Below are positions 35,919 to 44,247 of a stretch of 64,000 nt of DNA, piece by piece. How positions within the stretch are numbered: position 1 is the first letter of the stretch; every line of letters begins with the position of its first letter. This DNA comes from Gimesia benthica (GTDB taxonomy: Bacteria; Planctomycetota; Planctomycetia; Planctomycetales; Planctomycetaceae): positions 7,204,001 through 7,268,000 of the forward strand of contig NZ_CP043930.1 in the NCBI RefSeq assembly GCF_009720525.1, given 5' to 3'. The position numbers and the translations under genes were made by a program. The notes under the pieces are model-generated. The model did not search any database. It saw only the letters and a program-made list of their open reading frames with translations, and had not been told where the DNA came from.

Positions 35919-36134
35919 GAAGACGGTCCTTCGTCGCTAAATGCTTTTTTATCTTGTGTTTAGGGGAGATTGTGTCTGTGAGCAGGTTGGCCCGGTGAGG
36001 AGAGGCTCTTCTTACCCGACATAGTTATTATCGTCAAGACCGATCTGAAACTTGGGTTTCGAACCGTTTTACCGGAATTTGACTCAAGTTATTTGGCTTT
36101 TTGAGACGCATGGAGTGATTGGATTTAACGGAGC

Positions 36135-37196
36135 TCAACCACTGAGCCAGTCATCCAGATGCTCCGCCACGAAGGCATCGTCATTCAGATGGGGGTAAGC
36201 TTCGTAGATCCGATCGATCTCAGCCAACTGTCCGGGCCCCAGGGTTTCCTGGGGATTCAGGCACCAGGTTCCCTCGAGTAGTCCCTGACGACGCAGCACT
36301 TCATGAATGCCGGGGATGCAACCCTGGAACCGGTTGGCTACGTCAAAGAAGACCGCGTTGCAGTCCGTCACTTCGGTGTTCAACTGCAGGATCGAAAGCG
36401 GAATGGCTTCGCCACGGGAGGCGATCTGCTGACATTCATCGAGAATCTCTACAGCCCGGCTGGTCCAGACGGCCCAGTGTCCAAGCAGGCCGCCCCGGAT
36501 GCGGCGTTCGAGGACATTCTCACCCGAACGAAAACGGAACGGCGTGACCAGGTCGAGCACGATGTTGTCATCGTTCCCCGTATACAGGGCGATATCTTCG
36601 CGGCCCGATTCTGCCACCGCGCGGATTACGTCCAGAGTGTGATAGCGGTTGAAGGGGGCCATTTTAATCGCGGCCACGTTTTCAATCTCACAGAACCGCC
36701 GCCAGAAGGAGTAAGGGAGTAGTCGTCCGCCCACGTCGGGTTGCAGATAGAATCCGAAGACAGGAATGATCTCAGCCACGGCGCGACAGTGCTGTATCAG
36801 CGTATCTTCATCGGCTTCCTTCAGAGCGGATAGACTGAGCAGACCATAGAGGTAGCCGGCCTCGCGGGCGATACTGGCTTCGCGGGTGGCCTGATCGGTG
36901 GGACCACAAATCCCCGCGACGCGAATCAGGGGGACGCGCCGCGTCGCATCGGCCCGGTCCATCTCTTCACTGGCCAGTTCCAGAACGGGCTGAAACAGGT
37001 CGATTCCCGGTTCGCGTATTTCAAACTGTGTGGTATGCACGCCGACTGCCAGTCCGCCCACACCACTGGCGATATAATAGCGCGAGAGCGCCCTTTGCCG
37101 GCGTTCATCCAGTTGGCGGGAGGCATTCAGGGCCAGGGGATGTGCCGGGATGGCGGTTCCCTGTTGGAGCGTTTTCGTAATGATGGACGGGGTCAC
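36135..37196 (-). CDS. dihydrodipicolinate synthase (DapA)-family protein
   Basis: 353 residues, about 50 longer than DapA. The Schiff-base Lys is K178 in 'VAAIKMAPFNRYHTLD', and Y150 in 'VFGFYLQPDVGG' fits the catalytic Tyr; the N-terminal 'GVGGLAVGVHTTQF' replaces the usual GTTGE. Family reactions are pyruvate aldol additions or cleavages. The changed entry motif argues against lysine biosynthesis and for a sugar-acid aldolase/dehydratase. It lies 49 bp downstream of an epimerase-like gene on the same strand, so the pair probably acts in one catabolic pathway of unknown substrate. Confidence 0.8.
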   Translation of the reverse strand: MTPSIITKTLQQGTAIPAHPLALNASRQLDERRQRALSRYYIASGVGGLAVGVHTTQFEIREPGIDLFQPVLELASEEMDRADATRRVPLIRVAGICGPTDQATREASIAREAGYLYGLLSLSALKEADEDTLIQHCRAVAEIIPVFGFYLQPDVGGRLLPYSFWRRFCEIENVAAIKMAPFNRYHTLDVIRAVAESGREDIALYTGNDDNIVLDLVTPFRFRSGENVLERRIRGGLLGHWAVWTSRAVEILDECQQIASRGEAIPLSILQLNTEVTDCNAVFFDVANRFQGCIPGIHEVLRRQGLLEGTWCLNPQETLGPGQLAEIDRIYEAYPHLNDDAFVAEHLDDWLSG

Positions 37197-37245
37197 AGTT
37201 CGTTTGCATCCTGATTCAAAGCGAGGAAGTGATAGTCAGCTGTCT

Positions 37246-38286
37246 TTAGAATTTGCCGCTACGCGATTCAAAGTGAGTCGGCTTGCCCAGCAGGGGGCCG
37301 TCGGTTTGAATCCAGTGTGCGATCCAGTCGAATATCTGTTCGACATCCACCAGCGGTGCTCCGTACTTCTGATGACCGTACTGGCCGTTATTCAGCAGGG
37401 CGTCCCGGGCTTCACTGCCTGTGAAGTGAACCGGTTTTCCAAAGAGTTCCCCAAACCGTTCGCAGACCTCGCGCACTTTGAGGATCTGCGGACCGGCGAC
37501 ATTCAGGTAAGCCGGTGGGGTGGTGGCATCGGGTAGCGAGCAGAGCGTCATCGCATTCGCGTCTCCCTGCCAGATCACGTTGACGTAACCCATGGAAACA
37601 TCAATCGTCTGTTCCTGGTAGACCTGAAGTGCCAGATCGACGAGTACACCGTAGCGGCACTCGGTGGCGTAGTTCAGGCGGATGATCGTCATCGGAATAT
37701 CCAGTGTGCGGCTGAAATGCTCGAACATTCGTTCGCGACCCAGGCAGCTCATCGCATACTCACCCACGGGATCGGGCTGATCGGTTTCGACTGACCCCGA
37801 ACCGCTCGCAGGGACGAGTCCGTAGATATTGCCCGTGGAAAATGCGGTAATGCGGCTGTTTCGATACTTGTTACAGACCAGGGCAGGAAGATAGGTATTC
37901 ATGGCCCAGGTCAGCGATTCGTTGCCCGTGGCGCCGAATTTCATGCCCGCCATGTAGATCACATTGGGAACGTCGGGCAGACTCTGGATGAAATCGCTAT
38001 CGAGCAGATCTCCTTTGATCGTTTCAATGCCGAGGTCTTCCAGAGGCTGGCGGCTCGATTCATCCGAAAAGCGGCTGACACCGATCACGCGGCGGGTGAT
38101 TCCAGCGGCTTCATCCGCACGGAGGATCATCTGTGCCAGTGTTGGTCCCATTTTGCCTGCGATGCCCAGCAGAATCAGATCGCCGGGAGTCTGTTGCAAT
38201 GCTTCAATCACGCCGGGGGTGGGGCGGCTGAGTAGTTCTTCGAGTTGTGCGACGTTCTCAATTGATTTGGGAAATTCCTGAGGCAT
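37246..38286 (-). CDS. NAD-dependent epimerase/dehydratase-family protein lacking the YxxxK Lys
   Basis: 346 residues. An N-terminal extension (about 1-35) precedes the Rossmann motif G41-x-x-G44-x-x-G47 ('GIAGKMGPTLAQM'); 'STGNIYG' fits the catalytic Ser/Thr strand. The expected Tyr-x-x-x-Lys reads Y177-A-M-S-C181, so the Lys is replaced by Cys. The later 'NVAGPQILKVREVCERFGEL' is typical of epimerases. The protein may use an altered mechanism or only bind NAD. It precedes the DapA-family gene by 49 bp, a probable two-gene operon. Confidence 0.8.
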   Translation of the reverse strand: MPQEFPKSIENVAQLEELLSRPTPGVIEALQQTPGDLILLGIAGKMGPTLAQMILRADEAAGITRRVIGVSRFSDESSRQPLEDLGIETIKGDLLDSDFIQSLPDVPNVIYMAGMKFGATGNESLTWAMNTYLPALVCNKYRNSRITAFSTGNIYGLVPASGSGSVETDQPDPVGEYAMSCLGRERMFEHFSRTLDIPMTIIRLNYATECRYGVLVDLALQVYQEQTIDVSMGYVNVIWQGDANAMTLCSLPDATTPPAYLNVAGPQILKVREVCERFGELFGKPVHFTGSEARDALLNNGQYGHQKYGAPLVDVEQIFDWIAHWIQTDGPLLGKPTHFESRSGKF

Positions 38287-38415
38287 GGTGTCCCTGGGCG
38301 TTTGTGGTCGTATGGGAGCGATATGAAATCGAGTTCAATAACTTAAGGTTCCTAAGCATTATGGCAGGTTTCTCCCTGAAATGGAAACGTACCGGAAATG
38401 CTTACAAATCAAAGC

Positions 38416-38952
38416 TCAATGCGGGGGAAGTTCACAGGCCAGCAGCTGATCCCAGTCAGGTTGATCAGCCGAGTTCTGGGAAAAATGGCTGGCGACGATC
38501 TGCCCCTTGTCAAGAATCAGAGCTGCTCCCAACTGTTGCACATCTTTACCGGGGATGCCTGGCAGATGGCCGGAGAGGATCGTGGTCTTGAAGCCGGACC
38601 ACCAGATCGCAGGTCCGGCGACTTCAGAAAGCGTGCCGCGTTTGACCTGGAAGAGTTCATAGAGTTTGCGTTCCGGGTCACTGAAAGCGTGGACGTCCTG
38701 CAGTTGATAGCGAGCCAGCAACTGGCTCGCCTGTTGAGGTTCCATCATATGGACGATGGCGAGTTGCAGGCCGCGTTTGGTGAGTTCAGCGGACAGGGAC
38801 TGCAGTTGGGCCAGAACCTCGCGACAGAAGGGACAGCCGCCGTGCCTGAGGAACACGACGAGTACGGGGGCCTCATTGGAGAGGTCTGCCAGCGTCCTGC
38901 CGCGCGAGGAAGGGAACGCCGCGAGTGCTTCCTGAAAGGGGATCTGATCCAT
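38416..38952 (-). CDS. peroxiredoxin-like / thioredoxin-fold protein (AhpC/TSA, PRXL2-like)
   Basis: 178 residues, cytosolic. The thioredoxin-fold motif 'FLRHGGCPFCREVLAQLQ' has the redox pair C40-P-F-C43. 'DVHAFSDPERKLYELFQVKRG' and the Leu/Gly-rich 'GAALILDKGQIVASHFSQN' match AhpC/TSA-related PRXL2 proteins. It probably reduces peroxides or disulfides using thioredoxin or glutathione-like donors. It lies 129 bp after the epimerase start region on the same strand; no operon is obvious. Confidence 0.85.
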   Translation of the reverse strand: MDQIPFQEALAAFPSSRGRTLADLSNEAPVLVVFLRHGGCPFCREVLAQLQSLSAELTKRGLQLAIVHMMEPQQASQLLARYQLQDVHAFSDPERKLYELFQVKRGTLSEVAGPAIWWSGFKTTILSGHLPGIPGKDVQQLGAALILDKGQIVASHFSQNSADQPDWDQLLACELPPH

Positions 38953-39006
38953 GATGCGCTCTTTTATTTGACACTGAGTGGTATTAATTAACTGCTGAGT
39001 GCCAGT

Positions 39007-39309
39007 TTACCATAACGCGTTCGGATGTTCGCGGTGAAAGTCGTGGATTTGCTGTACCGTGTCTTCGACTTTTTCCAGATCGGTGTAGTACATCGCACTG
39101 GGATCGATCTGGTGTGCTTCCAGGTGTTCTATTTTCGCACGGATCTGCGGGACCCGGGCGATGCGGGGGAGTGCCACGAACCAGACCAGGCCAAGGGCAC
39201 CGGTCACCAGTAAAAAGCTTGACCAGCGCCGGCGCAGACCGGCAGAGCAGTCTGGGGAATCAGATTTTGGACAATCGTGAGGCACTGGTACGCTGACTGG
39301 TAGAGACAC
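39007..39309 (-). CDS. small single-TM protein coupled to DUF1501 gene
   Basis: 100 residues. A Pro/Cys-containing N-terminus is followed by one TM helix (about 31-48, 'SFLLVTGALGLVWFVALP'), then a charged soluble tail ('IRAKIEHLEAHQIDPSAMYY'). Its GTG start (39309-39307) shares a base with the TAG stop of the upstream DUF1501 gene, which supports translation by coupling. I do not recognise a family. It may serve the DUF1501 protein at the membrane, by context only. Confidence 0.6.
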   Translation of the reverse strand: MSLPVSVPVPHDCPKSDSPDCSAGLRRRWSSFLLVTGALGLVWFVALPRIARVPQIRAKIEHLEAHQIDPSAMYYTDLEKVEDTVQQIHDFHREHPNALW

Positions 39310-40688
39310 TAAAAGAGTTCGCTGATCACTTCACCATGATCTACGGCAATCGTAGGTCTTCCAGAGTGATCCGGGAAGTGCATTTCCGGATCCATGCCTA
39401 ATACACGGTAAATCGTATGATGAATATGACCGGGACGGACAGGACGGTCCGCAGGGGCATCGCCCAGACGATTGGTGGCGCCGACAATCCGGCCCCCTTT
39501 GACACCTCCGCCGCCCAGCAGGCAGAACATGGAGTTGCCCCAGTGGTCGCGGCCGGGCGTTCCCTGGCTTAATGGAGGTCCACCGTTGCCGCCATCGTTC
39601 ATGCGGGGAGTGCGGCTGAATTCACCACACAACACCACGAGTACCTTTTCACTGAGACCACGTTGTGCGAGGTCTTCAAACAGAGCACTCACGGCCTGGT
39701 CGACGCGGGGGAGATAGCTTTCCATTCCGCTCTGCAGGTTCCAGTGATGGTCCCAGCCACCAAAGTGCACGGTGACGAAGGTGGTTCCCGCTTCCACCAG
39801 ACGGCGGGCCAGCAGGACACTCTGTCCCCAAGTGTGGCGTCCGTATTGATCGCGGAGCTTTTCATCTTCGGATTTCAGATCAAATGCGCGGCGGGCTTTT
39901 TCGCCGGTGACCATGTCATAAGCTTTCTGGTCCAGGCGATCCATGGAATCGAGCATGCCCGACTGGTCGACATCTCTGCGGAGGCGATCGAATGTTTTGA
40001 GCAGGTCTTTGCGGTCTTTGAGCCGCTGGAGTGAGAGCCCGTTAATGGGGCTCAGGTTCTGGACCTGGAAATTCTGGTTGTTGGGATCCGAGCCGGTTTC
40101 GAAGGGATCGTATTGCACACCCAGGAAGTTGCCGCCGAAGTAACCGGGACGCAATCCGATGCTCGATGCGTATGGGACGGAGACATAGGCCGGCATTCCC
40201 GGATCACGCGGACCGAGAACCTTGGTGGCCATTGAGGCGATGGACGGATTCCGACCGGGGGTGCTGCCACCGCTGACGCCTCCCCGTCCGGTGAGCATCC
40301 AGTGTCCGCCGGTAAAGTGGTCACCGGTATTGTGATGCAGCGAACGAACGACCGAGAACTTGTCTGCACATTTCGCCTGGAGCGGAAACAGCTCGGTGAT
40401 GTCCATGCCGGGGACATTGGTGTGAATCGGATTCCAGATGCCCCTGTATTCGCTGGGGGCTTCTGGCTTCATGTCATAGGTGTCGAGGTGACTTGGTCCG
40501 CCATCGAGCCAGAGCAGAATGACGGAGGTGTCTTTCTTTGGGATGCCGTTTTGAGCTGCGTTTGCTTTCGCATGCAGGATCTGTGAGAGGCTGGCCGAGC
40601 CCATGCCTGCCATACCGACCTGTAGAAAGTGACGACGGCTGAGACCGTCACAATATTTGCCGCTTTTGCCAAACTCGACACGGAACAT
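39309..40688 (-). CDS. DUF1501 Tat-exported protein
   Basis: 459 residues. The Tat signal reads 'SRRHFLQVGMAGMGSASL'. DUF1501 landmarks: 'ILLWLDGGPSHLDTYDMKPE', 'MLTGRGG', 'FGGWDHHWNLQSGMESYLP', 'VLVVLCGEFSRTPRMNDG' and 'PGHIHHTIYRVLGMDPEM'. A sulfatase/phosphatase-like fold is expected; substrate unknown. Unlike the copy at 22185, no DUF1549/1553 gene is adjacent. It shares one base with the small TM gene downstream. Confidence 0.92.
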   Translation of the reverse strand: MFRVEFGKSGKYCDGLSRRHFLQVGMAGMGSASLSQILHAKANAAQNGIPKKDTSVILLWLDGGPSHLDTYDMKPEAPSEYRGIWNPIHTNVPGMDITELFPLQAKCADKFSVVRSLHHNTGDHFTGGHWMLTGRGGVSGGSTPGRNPSIASMATKVLGPRDPGMPAYVSVPYASSIGLRPGYFGGNFLGVQYDPFETGSDPNNQNFQVQNLSPINGLSLQRLKDRKDLLKTFDRLRRDVDQSGMLDSMDRLDQKAYDMVTGEKARRAFDLKSEDEKLRDQYGRHTWGQSVLLARRLVEAGTTFVTVHFGGWDHHWNLQSGMESYLPRVDQAVSALFEDLAQRGLSEKVLVVLCGEFSRTPRMNDGGNGGPPLSQGTPGRDHWGNSMFCLLGGGGVKGGRIVGATNRLGDAPADRPVRPGHIHHTIYRVLGMDPEMHFPDHSGRPTIAVDHGEVISELF

Positions 40689-40832
40689 AATTGCGCTCCA
40701 GAACGCGACTAAGAAATAAGTGAACTTTGATGTATTTTAGAATCCTCTCTCTGGTTTCGTCAATAAGGAAGCGCTCTGTTTCAGGTGAGAGAGCGGGAAT
40801 CAGGGGAGAGAGCAAACAGGGAAGCAGGTCGG

Positions 40833-41737
40833 TCACCTGATGGCTTCGGACTTCTCTTTCGCCGCCCGATAAATGACGCCGTTGATTTCGCCACCCATCA
40901 TCAGAATGGCTCCGGTCATATACAACCAGACGAGTAACACAATGAATCCCCCCAGGGTCCCATAAGTTTCGTTGTAGTGTGCAAAATTTTCGACATACTC
41001 GCGAAAGCCCAGCAACATGACCACCCAGCTGACGACAACAAACAGGCTGCCCGGCGTGATGATGTTCCAGGGAAGTTTGACACTGGGAACGGCCCAGTAA
41101 ATGACCGAGGTCGAAATCAGCATGAAGCCACAGGCGACCGACCAGCGTGTGCCGGCTGAGAGCAGGACGTGCAGCCAGGGGGCTTCAAAATTGGACAGCA
41201 GCAGGCGGGCAATCGCGGGGCCGACGACCAGCAGAATCATGGCCATAAACAACAGGAACAGCACAAAAAACGTCAGCAACAGGGAGAGTCCGCCTGCTTT
41301 GAGGAAATTTCGCCGATGATCGACTTCAAACACGGCATCCAGTCCTTTGCCCATCGTGAGGAACAGGCGCATGCCCCCCAGGATAACAGTACCACGCCCC
41401 CCATGATCAGACTGAAGGTCGTTTTCTTCTGGATGTCGGCGATCTGATCGAACAGGATTTGGGAGAGATCATGTGGCAGACCCATATTGATGGCATTCTC
41501 CATGCTGCGAATCAGGCCCTCGATGGGGAGTTGAGCCACAATGCCGATCAGGACCATCAGCAGTGGGAAGAGCGTGAAAATCGCGTAATAGGCGAACTGT
41601 GCGCTCTGGGCGCTGAGGCGGTGCTGGTTGTAGCCGATAAAGGCGCGACGGACGAGATCCCATGGAGTCAGGCCTCCCAGTTTCCACATCGCGAGAAAGC
41701 CGATTTTGCTCAGATCAAGTTGTTCGGATTTGTTCAT
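40833..41737 (-). pseudogene. YihY/BrkB-family inner-membrane protein, frameshifted at a G6 run
   Basis: Two minus-strand frames make up one YihY (UPF0761) protein of about 300 residues. The upstream frame (41737 down to about 41380) gives 'AFIGYNQHRLSAQSAQFAYY' and the first TM helices up to 'GGVVLLSWG'. The downstream frame, from about 41372, gives 'MRLFLTMGKGLDAVFEVDHR' and the remaining helices ('GGFIVLLVWLYMTGAILMMG'). They join at six Gs (C run 41374-41379 on the plus strand); one extra G would restore the frame. The cause may be a sequencing error, a real inactivation, or slippage. The family function is unsettled. An alternative start for the second half is ATG 41372, but no ribosome-binding site fits. 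Confidence 0.85.
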
Positions 41738-41880
41738 GTCTATTTAATCTGTTCTATCACAACGGCTTACGGCAACGCGAACCTCTGGCAGCTGAACGAC
41801 AATAAAAATCGTTAAAATTCCTATAATCATTAAAGGTTAACATTGGGAAATGACGATCTCAGAGATAGAGGGTTCTCTCT

Positions 41881-41915
41881 GCAGGGGATCCTGCGACTGT
41901 CACTCCGCGAGTGAC
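41881..41915 (+). promoter_or_regulatory. tandem hairpins in leader of Cys-rich lipoprotein gene
   Basis: GCAGG-GGAT-CCTGC (41881-41894) is followed after 4 nt by GTCACTC-CGC-GAGTGAC (41899-41915), both perfect stems. TTTT appears 6 nt after the second stem. They end 38 bp before the lipoprotein ATG at 41954, so they may be an attenuator, a 5' stabiliser or the end of an upstream short transcript. Confidence 0.45.
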
Positions 41916-41953
41916 GACCACTTTTAAGAACTGAGATTGACCGGATTTTCCAA

Positions 41954-42685
41954 ATGAATTCGTTACTGAAATTAAGTGTGGGTATTTTACTCTGTCTTCC
42001 TCTGACCGGCTGCGCCGGACCAGGTTATTACGATCCGTCGACCGGCATGGTCTGCGGTGGTGAGATGTACGGACCCACCAACTTCATGGATGATATCAGA
42101 TGTTCGCTGTCAAAGCACCGCGCACAGCGGATGCAAAAGCTTTGCTGCAATTCCTGTGATCCGTGCAATACCTGTGATCCCTGTGGTGGCTGCAATACCT
42201 GCGGTCCTTTTAAGAAGCATGGTTTTGGTAAGAAGTTCCCTTCCACACTGGCTTCGGGAACCTTCAGCTATGGTGGCTGGGATGAAGGCCCCATGGAAAC
42301 CTATCCCATGGAATCGTACCCCACGCCGAACTTCTCTTCCCAGTCCAACTGCCCGACCTGTGGTCCGCAGGGGGGACAGGGACAGTACTATGAATCTCCG
42401 CAAACCTACGAAGGTGAGTATCAAGGTGATTACCACGGCGGATTCGTTCCGGAAGGGCACGGTACTCCCTCTGGTCCTGCAACTGTTGTCCCTCAGAAGA
42501 TTGCCCCTACGCCCGATCACGGACCTAAGGGAGCCATCCAGAAACCAGCGCCTGCACCTGCTGCCGAAGAGCCCATGTCTTCCGTACCTCCTTCCATGCT
42601 GTACGCTCCGACCAACATTCCCAGCTCGGCCCAGCCCGGTCAGGGAGCCCGTCCGGTACGGTGGGTACCAGCTCAGGTTCACTAA
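41954..42685 (+). CDS. Cys-rich lipoprotein with a period-3 cysteine cluster
   Basis: 243 residues. The signal peptide ends in the lipobox 'LTGC' with lipidated C20. A basic patch ('SKHRAQRMQKL') precedes C64/C65 and then Cys at 68, 71, 74, 77, 80 and 83, one every three residues ('CDPCNTCDPCGGC'). The rest is Gly/Tyr/Pro/Gln-rich and low-complexity, ending 'RPVRWVPAQVH'. I recognise no catalytic domain. An outer-membrane or surface protein with disulfide or metal-binding cysteine cluster is inferred; planctomycetes have Cys-rich proteins in their proteinaceous wall. It is transcribed from a structured leader. Confidence 0.75.
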   Translation: MNSLLKLSVGILLCLPLTGCAGPGYYDPSTGMVCGGEMYGPTNFMDDIRCSLSKHRAQRMQKLCCNSCDPCNTCDPCGGCNTCGPFKKHGFGKKFPSTLASGTFSYGGWDEGPMETYPMESYPTPNFSSQSNCPTCGPQGGQGQYYESPQTYEGEYQGDYHGGFVPEGHGTPSGPATVVPQKIAPTPDHGPKGAIQKPAPAPAAEEPMSSVPPSMLYAPTNIPSSAQPGQGARPVRWVPAQVH

Positions 42686-42781
42686 GCAGCCGCGGAGTGG
42701 AGCAGATATCTCAGGTCGTCGATCAACAATGAACTTGCCGGCCTGAGTTGAGAACAGATCCGAAAGGGAAGGGACCCTGCC

Positions 42782-44230
42782 GTGCAGCGAACTGAAACTC
42801 CAATGCAGGGAACCGGTTCTCTGTCTGTTCGTCTTCTGAACTGTCTGCTGACTCTCTCCATCGTAGTTCTGGTTTCTGCCAGGGCAACAGAGTGTCAGGC
42901 GGAACTTTACGAAGTGGGCCCCGATAAAAAGTATACTCTGCTCGAAAAAGTTCCCTGGGAGAGTCTCTCGCCGGGGGATGAGGTCCAGATTCACTGGCGG
43001 GCGCAGCCTTATCGGAGTAAATGGGTACTCTGCCGAAGGGGGACCCAGGCGAAGCCGATCGTGATCAAAGGCGTTCCTTCCGAGAAAGGGGATCTGCCTG
43101 TCATCGATGGTCGGCGGGCCGTCACGCGACCGCAGCTCCGCTATTGGGGCGAACAGCGGGGGATCATCAAAATTGGTGGTGCCCGCGATCCTGCCGATAC
43201 GATGCCCGCGCACATTGTGATCGAAAACCTCGATATCCGCAGTGCGCGTCCCTCCTTCTTCTATTTCAGTTCGGACGGACTGCAGAAGTATTTTCAGAAT
43301 GCCGCGGCGATCTTCATTGAAAAAGGAGAACACATTACGATCCGCAACTGCTTCCTGCACGATTGCGGCAACGGTCTGTTTATCGCCCCCGACTCAAAAG
43401 AGATCCTCGTTGAGAACTGTGCGATCTATCATAACGGGATCGCCGACAGCTATTACGAACACAACGTTTATACTGAAGCCGCCGGGATGATCTTCCAGGG
43501 GAACTACCTCGGTCCGCTTCGCGAAAACTGTCTGGGGAACAATCTCAAAGATCGTTCTGCCGGACTGGTCGTGCGCTACAACTGGATTGAAAGCGGCAAC
43601 CGACAGCTCGATTTGGTCGATGCCGAGGGAAGTGATACGATTCGCTTTGATCCACGCTACCGCTCTACCTATGTGTACGGCAATGTGCTGGTGAAACGTA
43701 AGGAAGATTCAAACACGCAGATGATTCACTACGGTGGCGACAGTGGCGACGAAGAAAATTATCGCAAGGGAACATTATTTCTCTACAACAACACGATGGT
43801 TTCCCGGCGGGCTTCCACTACGCTGGTGCGACTGTCGACCGCGAGCGAACACCTGGACTGCCGGAATAACATTCTTTATACCTCACACGATGGCAGCAGT
43901 CTGGCGATTCTCGATGAAGCGGGGACGGCGAGTCTGAGTCATAACTGGATCAAACGGGGCTGGAAAGCCGCGCACTCCACTCGCTTCGGCAAGGTCAGTG
44001 CGGAAGACGAAATCCATTCCGGTGCCGATCCGGGATTTCAGGACGAAGAGAAAAATCTGTTCTTTCTCACTGCCAAGTCTGCCTGCCTGAATAAAGCGGG
44101 AGCTCTGCCGGAAGCCGTGAAAGCCAACTTCCCCGTAAAACAGGAATTCAAAGGTCCTCGGGGAATGAAACAACGCCCCGCAGCATCATTGAATGACCTG
44201 GGGGCGCTGGAACGAGAATCCGAAGAGTAG
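42782..44230 (+). CDS. secreted right-handed beta-helix protein
   Basis: 482 residues. A signal peptide (about 15-40, 'LLNCLLTLSIVVLVSARA') leads into repeats typical of parallel beta-helices, with Asn/Ile ladders such as 'HIVIENLDIRSAR', 'ITIRNCFLHDCGNGLFIAPD', 'ILVENCAIYHNGI' and 'LDCRNNILYTSHDGSS'. The family includes polysaccharide lyases and hydrolases, and secreted carbohydrate binding or cleavage is the likely role. GTG 42782 is chosen because a GGAAGGGA-type site lies just upstream; ATG 42803 is in frame but has none. It converges on pepA with a 17-bp gap. Confidence 0.82.
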   Translation: MQRTETPMQGTGSLSVRLLNCLLTLSIVVLVSARATECQAELYEVGPDKKYTLLEKVPWESLSPGDEVQIHWRAQPYRSKWVLCRRGTQAKPIVIKGVPSEKGDLPVIDGRRAVTRPQLRYWGEQRGIIKIGGARDPADTMPAHIVIENLDIRSARPSFFYFSSDGLQKYFQNAAAIFIEKGEHITIRNCFLHDCGNGLFIAPDSKEILVENCAIYHNGIADSYYEHNVYTEAAGMIFQGNYLGPLRENCLGNNLKDRSAGLVVRYNWIESGNRQLDLVDAEGSDTIRFDPRYRSTYVYGNVLVKRKEDSNTQMIHYGGDSGDEENYRKGTLFLYNNTMVSRRASTTLVRLSTASEHLDCRNNILYTSHDGSSLAILDEAGTASLSHNWIKRGWKAAHSTRFGKVSAEDEIHSGADPGFQDEEKNLFFLTAKSACLNKAGALPEAVKANFPVKQEFKGPRGMKQRPAASLNDLGALERESEE

Positions 44231-44247
44231 ACTCTGCTATCTTTCGC

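Noticed and set aside
42110-43360. 416-residue minus-strand ORF
   Set aside because: It spans the antisense of the Cys-rich lipoprotein and beta-helix genes, both of which have signal peptides and coherent repeats.
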